Part shown: piece after piece, positions 55,501 through 64,000 of the stretch
How positions within the stretch are numbered: the first letter of the stretch is position 1
Layout of the letters: each line of letters opens with the position of its first letter
NCBI GenBank assembly: GCA_916610825.1
Contig: OU744454.1
Span: 3,247,821-3,311,820 of the forward strand
From: Haliclystus octoradiatus
Lineage: Eukaryota > Cnidaria > Staurozoa > Stauromedusae > Haliclystidae
Direction: 5' to 3'
DNA length: 64,000 nucleotides
Translations under genes and position numbers: made by a program
The notes under the pieces: generated by a model
Database searches by the model: none
Told to the model about the DNA's origin: nothing
What the model saw: the letters and a program-made list of their open reading frames with translations, nothing else

Positions 55501-57327
55501 CATGCTTATAAAAACAATTCAAAGTAGTTGCAAGTAACATATTAGGTTGAGCAACTAAAGTGAGGAAAATACAATGTTGACTGTGACTTTGTTCAGTATT
55601 TTTAGCGAATTTGTATGTTTTTCTACATTTAAAAGCTCTTAAAAATGTGTCTTTCTTATTGAGATTCAATCCTATGCTTGGTTTCAGTATATTTTCAACA
55701 AGATTTGTACCTTTAAATCTGAGCTGTATGTTTGAATAAAATGTTTCATTTTTATTTCATTCCAGGTCCAGATGGAGAGAAGGGAAATCAAGGACCCAAA
55801 GGATTAGTAGGGATGACAGGACAAAAAGGAAACAAAGGTGGGGTCGGAGAAAATGGAAATAAAGGGGGCAAGGGAAGTAAAGGATCAGATGGAGCAACTG
55901 GAATGATTGGAGCAAAGGGTAAGGAATCCCAACAATTCGATATGAGCTGCTGTAAATATTTCAATTTCATTCAATTGCCTCAGCTTTCAGAGCTTTACTC
56001 TGTTTTTATTTGTTTCCTAACTTCAAAATTTGATTCCCAACTTTAAGGGAAAAGTGTTGACGTAAAGCACTAACTTATCCTTTGATAACTGTACAAAGCT
56101 ATTTGAAATTACAATAATAATAAGGAAGGATGCACATGACAATAAAGTAACAAGTAGAGTAAGAAATTAAGACTGAGTAATTCTATACTTGACAAATAAT
56201 TATTAAGTCTTGATGAAATGGAGCACATTTTTTTTGCAATCTACTGTCAAGTATGTCAACGGTCACTCTAGTAATGTCTAAATTATTAGTTTCTATTGAA
56301 TCAACCCTGTCTATAAAGGTCACCTGCATATAGTGGTAAATTTATCTACCTCTCATAGGCGGCTGTTACATACAGGTTTCACTGTATTATATTCTTCAAC
56401 ACCTGTCCTTTATAGAAGAACACTTCTCTCTAAGCTCAATGTAGCATATCAATATAAACAGTGTCCTAATAATTGAGTATGGTATTATTATTTTAGGTCA
56501 AATGGGTCCAAAAGGATTCAAAGGCCCAAATGGTGCACCAGGGAATCCAGGTACTAATGGACAGAAAGGAACAAAGGGAGCAAAGGGAAACGATGGACCA
56601 AATGGAGGCGAAGGAGACCAAGGCCCAATGGGACCAAAAGGACCAGGTGGTGAAAACGGTGCAAAAGGTAGTAAGGGTGGAAATGGAGAAAGAGGAGGAC
56701 GTGGCCAAGGTGGTGATAGAGGAGATATAGGAGACAAGGGAGATACAGGGGATCAAGGACCACAAGGCCCTGCTGGTGGGACTGGAATGAAAGGCATGAA
56801 GGGAGGCCCAGGCGGTAAAGGACCTAATGGAGATGTTGGCGATAACGGGGGTAAAGGAGATCAAGGAGACGCAGGACCAAAGGGTAAGAGGCTTGCATGA
56901 TTTAAAATATAATCGAATGGAAAACCATGTTATGGCATTTTACAGCTACACTCGATTCATAGATAAGTTTACTTTACTGGTTATAAAACACACTAAAAGA
57001 TTATTGAAATTGAAGTAGGCTTAAAGATTGTTATTATTATTTATCATTGTTATTATTATAGGTCCTAAAGGAGGTCCAGGAAGCGACGGCAAAGATGTCT
57101 CGCACACTCTTATGTGTACGTTAAAGAAAGCAGTTGACGTTAAAACAGTTACGTGTGCAAGTGGTTATCAATTAACTGGTTGTTCGTGTTCGTCTAGCTG
57201 TACTCATTGGTCAGCATATGGAACAACATGTAAATGTCATTGCCCAACACCTCACAACAACGTATATGTACCTAAACTATCTGTTACGGCCAATTGTTGT
57301 CGTTTATCAAAGCCTATTAAAGTATAA
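49525..57327 (+). CDS. Secreted collagen-like protein with resistin-like head (plus paralogue), 10 exons
   Basis: 823 residues over exons 49525-49570, 50204-50386, 50736-50966, 52043-52465, 52814-53046, 53708-54147, 54551-54660, 55766-55918, 56497-56883 and 57062-57327, with GT-AG borders. Same plan as the minus paralogue: signal peptide (MRAFVLCILLSVAAT), three Cys/Trp modules (KNYLC, NTYIC, NNYLC), 198 uninterrupted Gly-X-Y triplets, and a resistin-like head with C-x8-C-x-C-x3-C-x9-C-x-C-x-C-x17-CC. The gap before the final CC is longer than in resistin. The helix is arginine-rich and contains nine RGD tripeptides; the paralogue has none. Triplet register is kept across every junction, including the phase-0 (exon 5/6) and phase-2 (6/7) introns, which supports the model. 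Role unknown; a secreted oligomeric matrix or humoral protein is likely. Confidence 0.88.
49797..49927. mobile_element. Partial TIR element (second copy of the 33582 type)
   Basis: Interior as at 33582-33706, ending AGTCTGTCTGCACGCAGGCTA, the inverse of that copy's left end. Confidence 0.55.
50204..50386 (+). CDS. Plus collagen-resistin gene, exon 2
   Basis: 183 nt. YGYTCTHIKNP...GWNKNYLCVKNG, the first Cys/Trp module. Confidence 0.9.
50736..50966 (+). CDS. Plus collagen-resistin gene, exon 3
   Basis: 231 nt. Modules two and three (NWQNTYICVN, LHWSHHGPL, GWTNNYLCHRC). Confidence 0.92.
51549..51909. mobile_element. TACAGTSAAACCTGT-family MITE interrupted by a hAT MITE
   Basis: TACAGTCAAACCTGTTATAAT ... 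ATACAGGTTTCACTGCA, with 51703-51874 inserted within it. In intron 3 of the plus collagen gene. Confidence 0.85.
51703..51874. mobile_element. hAT-type MITE nested in another MITE
   Basis: CAGGGTCCGACAAAAGTGG ... CTTTTCGGACCCTG, with 8-bp flanks CTCATAGA/CTCTTAGA (one mismatch). Confidence 0.88.
52043..52465 (+). CDS. Plus collagen-resistin gene, exon 4 (collagen)
   Basis: 423 nt, 47 triplets, two RGD sites. Confidence 0.93.
52814..53046 (+). CDS. Plus collagen-resistin gene, exon 5 (collagen)
   Basis: 233 nt. Ends GPKGNA in phase 0, two RGD sites. Confidence 0.88.
53708..54147 (+). CDS. Plus collagen-resistin gene, exon 6 (collagen)
   Basis: 440 nt starting GIPGIRGKKG, ending AG| in phase 2. 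Three RGD sites. Confidence 0.88.
54551..54660 (+). CDS. Plus collagen-resistin gene, exon 7 (collagen)
   Basis: 110 nt, GQKGQNGGRGDNGDKGG to GPGSK, phase 1 end. Confidence 0.9.
54706..54885. mobile_element. TACAGTSAAACCTGT-family MITE
   Basis: TACAGTCAAATATGTTATAAC ... TACAGGTTAGTCACTACA, in intron 7 of the plus collagen gene. Confidence 0.75.
55126..55306. mobile_element. TACAGTSAAACCTGT-family MITE
   Basis: TACAATGAAACCTGTATATAG ... TTATAACAGGTTTGACTGTA, in the same intron as 54706-54885. Confidence 0.8.
55766..55918 (+). CDS. Plus collagen-resistin gene, exon 8 (collagen)
   Basis: 153 nt, 17 triplets, GPDGEKGNQGPKG to GMIGAK. Confidence 0.92.
56241..56386. mobile_element. TACAGTSAAACCTGT-family MITE, left end degraded
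   Basis: TCACTCTAGTAATGTCTAAA ... ACATACAGGTTTCACTGTA, in intron 8 of the plus collagen gene. Confidence 0.7.
56497..56883 (+). CDS. Plus collagen-resistin gene, exon 9 (collagen)
   Basis: 387 nt, 43 triplets, GQMGPKGFKGPNG to GDAGPK. Confidence 0.93.
57062..57327 (+). CDS. Plus collagen-resistin gene, exon 10 (resistin-like head)
   Basis: GPKGGPGSDGKD, then the Cys-rich head (CASGYQLTGCSCSSSC, CKCHC, final CC). Stop TAA at 57325-57327. Confidence 0.9.
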
Positions 57328-57640
57328 AAACAAAAGTATATATATATATATATAAACTAGTGATGTCTAAAGGAAAGGTTTAAGTAAGTGACTGAAGATG
57401 GACAAATTATTACGTTTTTGAGTTGAGTGTAGATTTTATGTAACTTTTCATATATATTATCTTTTTGGAGAAAAAATATTATTATCTTTTTTAAGAAAAA
57501 AGCATTTATGTAAAAAAAAATGTCTAATTGTCTTCTTTTTATTAGCTGTATGTTTTCACACTGGATTGAAATGATATAAAACATTGAAGGCATTCAATGA
57601 TAAGACTGTTTACAATTTGACAGTGAGTTTGTAGTCTTTT

Positions 57641-58014
57641 CGTAGCCTGCGTACCAGCCCCGAGAGGTTTTTCTGAAACCATAGGGTCTGTGAACTAAGG
57701 CGTGACATTTAGCCCAGCAAGTTCCGATGAGTTTGGAATATGGAATATAATGTATAACATTCTTAATGGAATATAATGTATGCATTATGTCGTATTATAA
57801 TTAAGATCATTGTTGTTGCTAATGAGTGTGACGTGATTGACGAAGAGTTGTGGTTTTATGACAATTGATCTTTTGTGATAGAGTGTGAATCGGAATGTGA
57901 ATAATTTACAAATAGTATATGTGTTATTTTCAATGGGCTAAAAATCACACATTAGTTCACAGACAGACCCTATGGTTTCAGGAAAAACCTTGGGGCTGGT
58001 ATGCAGGCTAGTCT
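57641..58014. mobile_element. MITE with about 55-bp inverted ends
   Basis: TAGCCTGCGTACCAGCCCCG... and its inverse ending ...GGGGCTGGTATGCAGGCTA. Flanks GTCTTTTC/GTCTTTTG suggest an 8-bp target duplication. Confidence 0.8.
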
Positions 58015-58132
58015 TTTGGCAGATAGAAACCTTGATAAAGTCTAAAAGATGTTATTATTGAAGCTCAATCAGAAATTAACCTAGCCGTTATATTCAGTTT
58101 GTTTTCAATATTTCCTCTATAAAAACAATTCA

Positions 58133-58243
58133 GGAGTTCATGAACCATTCATGATTGTTAAATGGTCTAAATCTTGATGAACTGTTCAATTTTGGCTGAA
58201 ACATTTTGGCTGTTTAACATTCATGAACTGTTATTTGCAGGGT
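58133..58243. repeat. TTCATGAAC palindrome cluster
   Basis: AGGAGTTCATGAACCATTCAT ... TTCATGAACTGTTATTTGCAG. Runs into the 70-bp tandem repeat. Confidence 0.5.
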
Positions 58244-58446
58244 TTATACTTAATTACTGAAAACAGATTTTTCCGTCTGATGATAAAAATGTTCAATGCA
58301 ATATTTGCAGGGTTTGTACTTGATTACTGAAAACAGATTTCTCTGTCTGATGATAAAAATGTTCAATGCAATATTTGCAGGGTTTGTACTTGATTACTGA
58401 AAACAGATTTCTCTGTCTGAAGATGAAAATGTTCAATGCAATATTA
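58231..58446. repeat. 70-bp tandem repeat, three copies
   Basis: Unit TTTGCAGGGTTTGTACTTGA...; the TTTGCAGGG motif recurs exactly 70 bp apart at 58234, 58304 and 58374. Few differences between units. Confidence 0.9.
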
Positions 58447-60485
58447 TAAGCATGTATAAATACTTGCTTGTATGATCACGGCAAGACTGACCTACGAAGC
58501 TCCACAAGATGTCTTGCAGGCTGTCAAAAAATGGTTACCAGAAGACCAGAAGGTTCTTAATTATCAATATATTTTATTATTAAAAATTATGATTACCGGA
58601 TTTCATACTTTCTATGTAGTAAAACTGCTTACAAATACTGTAGTTACATTTCAGAAATGCTGGTAACATTTTCATTTAGGATTTTGTAGCATTTGCAGTT
58701 AAATCCCAGTCTAAGGTTTTTAATATGTCAATGTGGTTCCCAGAAGACTCAAACTTTTGTAGCACCCTGCTTCGGGCATTTTACACAGTAGAATAGAATG
58801 TCAGATCGTGTCTAAGTCAGGGGAAACTAATGGTCATTTTATAACTTTTTATGACTGCTTTTATTTGTATTGGATTCTGTTTTTAACTGATTTTCAGAAT
58901 TATTTCGCATTTGGTACCTTTGAATATTTACTAAAAATCATTCATGCAAAAGATGAAAAATAAAATGTTATTCAACTTTTTAACTGCATTTTTGTGGTAA
59001 ACGTTCATGTCTGGCTAACATTTGCTGCAATAACTTTTTTATTTTTCATTTTATACATGGTAGATTTGTAGTAAACCTGAAGGTGCAAAAAGAAGTTTTG
59101 AAAATCAGTTGAAAACAAAATTTTAATACAAATAAAAGCAGAGATAGAAAGTCATTAAATGCCCTTCAGTTATCCCTGATCTATTGCCATCGCCGTATTA
59201 TCTTTTGATATTGTTTTGATTATTAATTAACCTCAGAATCTTTTGATGTTATTGTAAACTAAACAAATTATTTTAAAGGACAGTTAGCCTGCTTTTTAGC
59301 ACATTGAAAAATACAATAAAACATATTTTTAAATTATATTTCCGCAGCCAATAAATTCTTTTTCCTATATATACATATTTTAAGATTTTAAAATCATATA
59401 AATCTATTAAATTAAAAAAACACACATCTACATATGACGTCTCTATAATCAAAATATCGCACCTTCATTTATGAGATGCACAAACTGCAGACAATGATCA
59501 TATTCCAACGCACTAAAAAAGAAAAAAACGTATCTAAATACCAGGGATGACACTAGATGGGGCAGGGGCTACATTGCTAGCAGACTAATGATGTTGAGAA
59601 AGGATTGTAGTGGGAAAATTGTTGGTACATTTGAAATTTTCTAAACAAGTTTCCTCATCGGCAAGGTAGCCCGCTTGTTAGGAAAATCCCTACTTGTAAA
59701 TAAATGTATTTTGATTGTTGAGTCTGCGTATGAGAGTATGGTCTGTTGAGACCCATATATCTGTCATAACCGGGCAAACTATTTGTTATTCTTTAGAGAA
59801 TTAAATTTTACGATTTGAGTGAATTATAAATTCTAACACTCCGCGAAAAAGTATTTACGACTAGCGAAAATTAGGTGTTGAAGCACGCTTATTGTAAGTA
59901 ATGCTCCCCTGTCACAAAACACTTCTGAATAGATTTCGACATTGTTCCATTGAAAATTTTTATATTTAATATTATTTACTTAACCAGTTGTTAATACTTT
60001 TAATAAAAATAAACCCAATATCTACCATTTAAACACATTCTGTTTTGGATACAATTCATTTGGAAGGTAAAGGGAAAACTTAAAAACCCTGCTAAAATAT
60101 GTCAGCACTCTTGGCAATGCGTTTGGTAGGATTGACCGAAATGAAAAAGTGTGCAAAACAATACTGCTGGAAGAAAATATTCTCATCATCATTTTTGAGA
60201 ATAAAAGTAGAAAAATAATAGCTTCAGTTGGCATTCCATTCCCACCAGAATTTCACCAGTATAATATTTTCTGTGTCACGCAAAAAGTGGACTAACTTCC
60301 CCGAAGTGGGGGCAACTTATAAAAGTAATTGAAAAACTGCTTTAAAAATTATTCAAAATTTCCTTGATGGTCAAATGTTTTTACAAGATGAGGGGTTGAG
60401 TAGTCCAAACAGGGGAATGCAGCCCCCTGTCATGACTCCTTTCTGGTGCTACCTCAGCACAAAAATAAAATTTTGTCAAACTTAC

Positions 60486-61141
60486 TCAAACGCATCTTTC
60501 ATCATCCATAAGATTTCTTTTATCATCATTTTGGCTATTATTTGAATTAATCTGTTCTCTGACAGTTTCCAAGTGATCATAGGAATTATTAGAATCACTC
60601 GATACTGGTCTTGATTTATCGACATCGGCAGTATCCAAATGATCATATATATCTTCTGTAATTGGTTTAATATTATCATTCAAATGATTATAGATATCAT
60701 CATCAATGTTTTGTGATTTCTTCATACTATCATGATGATTATCCGGTTGTGATTTCATACTTTGATCATGTGATAATTTATCATACATACTCTCTTCAAC
60801 GTGAACACCACTATCTGTTCTTGATAACGTATCATATGTTGCTTCGTTATAACCATTGTTTGAAATACCATTAGATGGTGTGGTATCTTTGCATGGGAAA
60901 CGTAATATACTATAATCGGCATCTGGAGGCGGCCGCTTTAATGGCAATGTATTACTATGATCCAAACAATCATAAGTATCGTTACCAATAGGTCGTTTAG
61001 GTTCTAATGATATTGTTTTACAATAAATTGGATTTGTTGCTGTATTGTTGCTAGTATTGTTATCTGTTGGATGTTTTGCTGTGTCGTATATCGGATTCGG
61101 TTGCGCTGCACCATTGTCTAAAGTTTCGTATAGTATTGAAT
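60486..61141 (-). CDS. Receptor last exon: tyrosine-rich tail
   Basis: 218 codons plus TGA at 60486-60488. Both NPIY sites and all eight YxxL sites are here. Low-complexity, N/D-rich spacers. Confidence 0.82.
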
Positions 61142-63864
61142 CTACAAAACAAATCCAAAATCATAAATATTACACAACCGTAGTATAATTGAGGGAATAA
61201 ATCATCTGCCTGAGTTGGTGATAAATCTTGATGTGAAAACAATTCCAAATAAAAGTTCACGAAAACAGACCATTTAGAATAATATTGCATGTAGGTTTGA
61301 ATTAAGATATATTTCTTCAATATTCAATGGACGACATATTCTGACAAATGACTTATAAATTGGTGGATGGAAAGGTCCTGAAGAATTGCATTGTTAGTCG
61401 TTGCAGTGCATCGTTGCGCATTGAAAATTGAGGCCTATCTGCCATGAAATCTGTTGGAATTGAAATTGATCTGCAGTCTCGCAACTGAGATCAATAAGGA
61501 GCATTATCCGCGGAAAGAACCAATCTTCTAGAAATCAAAATTCTCAGCTGCTCTGCTTATCAACAAAAATAAATCTGTTTTCTAATCCATTCGATCAAAA
61601 ACTATTGAAAGTAAACAAATACTTTATAAATATGTTTACCTAAGAGATATATGACTTCAAGTCTTACGCTACCTTCAAAGTCCTGGCATTTATTGTTATT
61701 GAATAAAATTGTCTTGTAACTGATTGGTATTTATTAGCCTAACATTGATTACTTGATATTTGTTATTTATTTGATATCCCCTGCAAAAAACCAGATCAGG
61801 AGTTCATTAACAGTCCATGAACTTTTCATGAACTGATCATGAACCTTCACGGACAGTTCATGAACAGTTCATGAACTCTTGATCTGTTTTTTGCAAGGGA
61901 CTATCATAGCTGATATCAGAAACATATTATTAAATTGATATTCAAATACTACCTCTCTCTATAAAAAATAGTTCATGGGTTTATACAGTAGAAACTGCTT
62001 ATTACGTCCCCTTTTACAACGGATAACTCCTTATAACATATTGAATTTAACTTATTAGTCTGGTGAAGTTTGGTATCTTTCTTCTTATAAATAATTGGCT
62101 ATAACGGCACATAGTCTATAACATTAACAAGGTTTTCAAAGTTCCCTATGGATGTCGTTGTAAACAGTCTCTACTGTAAATGGTTCATGAACAATAAATG
62201 GCACCATTTTTATGAAATGGCTTATGAACTTTTCATCTTAATTCATGAACTGTTCATAAAAAGTTCATGAATAAGCATGAAACGTTCACGTTCATGGAAA
62301 AGTTCAATAAAATGGTGACATTTAAGGTTCATGAACTCATGAACAAGTGTTCATGAACTCATGAACCAGTTCCGCAGGGATAAAAGTTTCAAATATACAT
62401 ACCTTCAGGTCCGTCCATTCCTTCAAATTCAACAATGAGTTTACTACCAGATCTTGTACTGCACGAGAAATAAATAGATAAATAGATGAATATAGGGATT
62501 AGACTCGAGTCAAACAATCATGCTAAATATCCTCTTTCCTAGTATCCTCCTTTATAACGCAAACGCCAAACAATTTCTATCATTCACTTAACGATGCATG
62601 AGAGACATGCGAGGAGAAAATAAGGCATCAGAAAATCATGAGCAACAACGGCAAGTGATTTTTGTCTTTGGTTTCACTTTATGCGCCTCTTCTGTGCCAT
62701 AATAAAAGCTATGACTTATGTAGAAATGTTTTGTTTATTGCTTTCGACAATAGCTACCACACTTTTACACATTTTTTATCACATTTTTCTATGGTTTACA
62801 AAATTTCTGATCATAATCAAAATTCTCATTTGTCACATCAAGATCGCATTGTACAATAGATTGTGTTAATGTGAGACCGGAAACAGGAACAAACAAAAAT
62901 TGAGACAGGAACAAAGATTCATTAAGAAATCTAGACCATTAGCAAGGGTCTGACAAAAAGGTTCAACCTTCTGGAATCCTAGCGGCATTTCAAAATTTTC
63001 TTCTGAATTTTCTTGTTGATGTTTGACCAATAAATCATTAAAAATATCAATTTTTTCTGAATTTGCTGAAACCTTTCATAATCTAGGATTCCAGGATTCC
63101 TATTTTTGTTGAACCTTGTCACTAGCTCCTGTGTCACAGCATTCTTCCAGAAACTCTTTTTTGTTGGTTTCCCTAAATTTGTACAATGCCAATCGAATAC
63201 GAGAAACACAGAACCATCTACTTATAAGAGCGGGATCAAAAATCCCCAATACCGTTCCATTGAAAAGGGATCACGCAACTTTTGGTGATCAAAAATCCCC
63301 AATACCGTTCCATTGAAAACAAGATTTTGCTTCAGAACAAACAGTTTTTCAGATTCATGATTTTATTTTCGTAAGCTTTGCTCAAATTCAGCGAGCCTGG
63401 GTGTGACGGAACGAAAATGGCGTCCGTAAAATCATATGAGTGGCACCTGTCCGAAAGCAGCCGAGGGTGGCACATGGAAGAGTATCCCAACTCCTGTAAA
63501 TAGATGGCTCTGGAGAAACCCCACCTTTGTATTCTGTGAAACATATCAATTATTAGCTTTCCATCTAGCTGATAACACTTCCAAAGAACAAAACCATTCC
63601 CTGAATAGTGACAATCTTGACTGGAGTAATTAGTCATAATTTACTAGATGACCTATACTGTGTCATTAAAATGTTGAATTAATAAAATTTAATGAAATGT
63701 AGTGAAGTGTCATGCTTCCTACCTTGCTTTAACACTAATGCCTTTAAATGACTTTTTACGTCTTGAAATAATGATATATCCCGCAACAATACAACAAACC
63801 AACAGAATAACGATTGCAACTGGAATTGAAATTTTCATTGTTGAACTGATGCCTGTTGCAGAAT
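60486..63864 (-). CDS. C-terminal part of a single-pass receptor with NPxY and multiple YxxL motifs (CED-1/Draper/MEGF10-like tail)
   Basis: Three exons (63723-63864, 62403-62458, 60486-61141), GT-AG and in phase. They give a juxtamembrane piece (SATGISST), a transmembrane helix (ISIPVAIVILLVCCIVAGYI) with basic stop-transfer RRKK, and a cytoplasmic tail of about 250 residues. The tail holds two NPIY sites and eight YxxL sites (YETL, YDCL, YSIL, YDTL, YDKL, YNHL, YDHL, YDHL); YNHL and the first YDHL are 11 residues apart, within an ITAM-like spacing. NPxY plus YxxL is the signature of CED-1/Draper/MEGF10 engulfment receptors, where the motifs recruit PTB adaptors and SH2 kinases. The ectodomain enters in phase 1 and lies right of the window, so the family call is an inference. 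Confidence 0.75.
61375..61545 (+). mobile_element. SINE family 3, 3' half
   Basis: GCATCGTTGCGCATTGAAAAT ... AACTGAGATCAATAAGGAGC, matching 17885-18010. Confidence 0.7.
61778..61899. mobile_element. Inverted-repeat element built of TTCATGAAC palindromes
   Basis: Ends CCCTGCAAAAAACCAGATCA and TGATCTGTTTTTTGCAAGGG are inverted repeats. The interior is GTTCATGAACAGTTCATGAAC-like. Best-defined copy of the family. Confidence 0.8.
62170..62380. repeat. TTCATGAAC palindrome cluster
   Basis: Dense run of TTCATGAAC variants ending GTTCCGCAGGGAT, just downstream (transcript sense) of receptor exon 62403-62458. Confidence 0.6.
62403..62458 (-). CDS. Receptor short juxtamembrane cytoplasmic exon
   Basis: STRSGSKLIVEFEGMDGPE, 56 nt, phase-matched to both neighbours. 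Confidence 0.72.
62943..63119. mobile_element. hAT-type MITE (GGTCCGACAAAAG family)
   Basis: CAAGGGTCTGACAAAAAGG ... TTTTTGTTGAACCTTG with the family interior. Target duplication unclear. Confidence 0.7.
63233..63320. repeat. Short direct duplication
   Basis: GATCAAAAATCCCCAATACC plus CGTTCCATTGAAAA occurs twice, about 56 bp apart, in the receptor intron. No function apparent. Confidence 0.75.
63723..63864 (-). CDS. Receptor exon with transmembrane helix
   Basis: Acceptor TTGTAG|ATTCTGC, phase 1 in, phase 2 out. Hydrophobic 22-residue helix then RRKKSFKG. Confidence 0.8.
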
Positions 63865-64000
63865 CTACAACAACAACAAAAAAGAATTTGAAAATCAACA
63901 TCAGTATTAAAGCATTAACCATTAAAAGATAAACTTCAAAATGTATAACTACACTAGGTTCTTCGATTGCTTTCTCAAGTTTTTTCGAAAAAACGACGAG

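Larger units (their letters stand above)
57328..60485. other. Intergenic between collagen-resistin and receptor genes
   Basis: Holds a TIR element (57641-58014), a TTCATGAAC cluster, a 70-bp tandem repeat (58231-58446) and about 2 kb of AT-rich sequence in which I see no gene. Confidence 0.6.

Noticed and set aside
63400..63640. Possible upstream receptor exon
   Set aside because: Mixed short ORFs on both strands, no cysteine-rich EGF-like pattern and no phase-compatible splice pair.

Overview
The window is an AT-rich stretch of animal nuclear DNA, probably from a marine invertebrate. The reasons are many short coding exons with GT-AG introns and conserved phases, a class VII unconventional myosin, non-fibrillar collagen-like genes, tRNA-derived SINEs, and LTR, non-LTR and DNA transposons. 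The species and phylum cannot be read from the sequence alone.

Layout from left to right. A full-length, very young Ty3/gypsy retrotransposon (1-5118, minus) sits in a 160/147-bp satellite array (to about 6650). The array lies in an intron of a large minus-strand myosin VIIa-type gene. Thirty coding exons of that gene run from the start codon at 39626 down to 6658 and give 1202 codons in one continuous frame: motor, five IQ motifs, charged stalk and the start of the first MyTH4 domain. The remaining tail (FERM, SH3, second MyTH4-FERM) must lie left of the window. The introns carry at least four SINE or retroposon families, several MITE families, a (TTA)n microsatellite of about 410 bp, and in intron 11 a 5.5-kb two-gene DNA transposon of ISL2EU/PIF-Harbinger type. 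That transposon encodes a THAP-DDE transposase and a SWIM-YqaJ-PHD-PHD-Ulp1-like protein.

Region 42489-57327 holds a divergent pair of paralogous secreted proteins of about 825 residues, one minus (42489-47572) and one plus (49525-57327). Each has a signal peptide, a Cys/Trp-rich N-terminal region made of three similar modules, 198 uninterrupted Gly-X-Y triplets, and a C-terminal head whose cysteine pattern matches vertebrate resistin/RELM. I consider this collagen-resistin architecture the most interesting content of the window. The two genes share exon lengths (183 and 231 nt) and total collagen length (1746 nt across the dedicated collagen exons), but split the collagen region into two exons versus six. 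Each has a TATA box preceded by the same TTAATTGC motif.

At the right end (60486-63864, minus) are the last three exons of a single-pass receptor. Its tail has two NPxY and eight YxxL tyrosine motifs, as in CED-1/Draper/MEGF10-type engulfment receptors; its ectodomain lies beyond the window. Coding exons were placed by splice sites, phase and family conservation. No transcript evidence was available.
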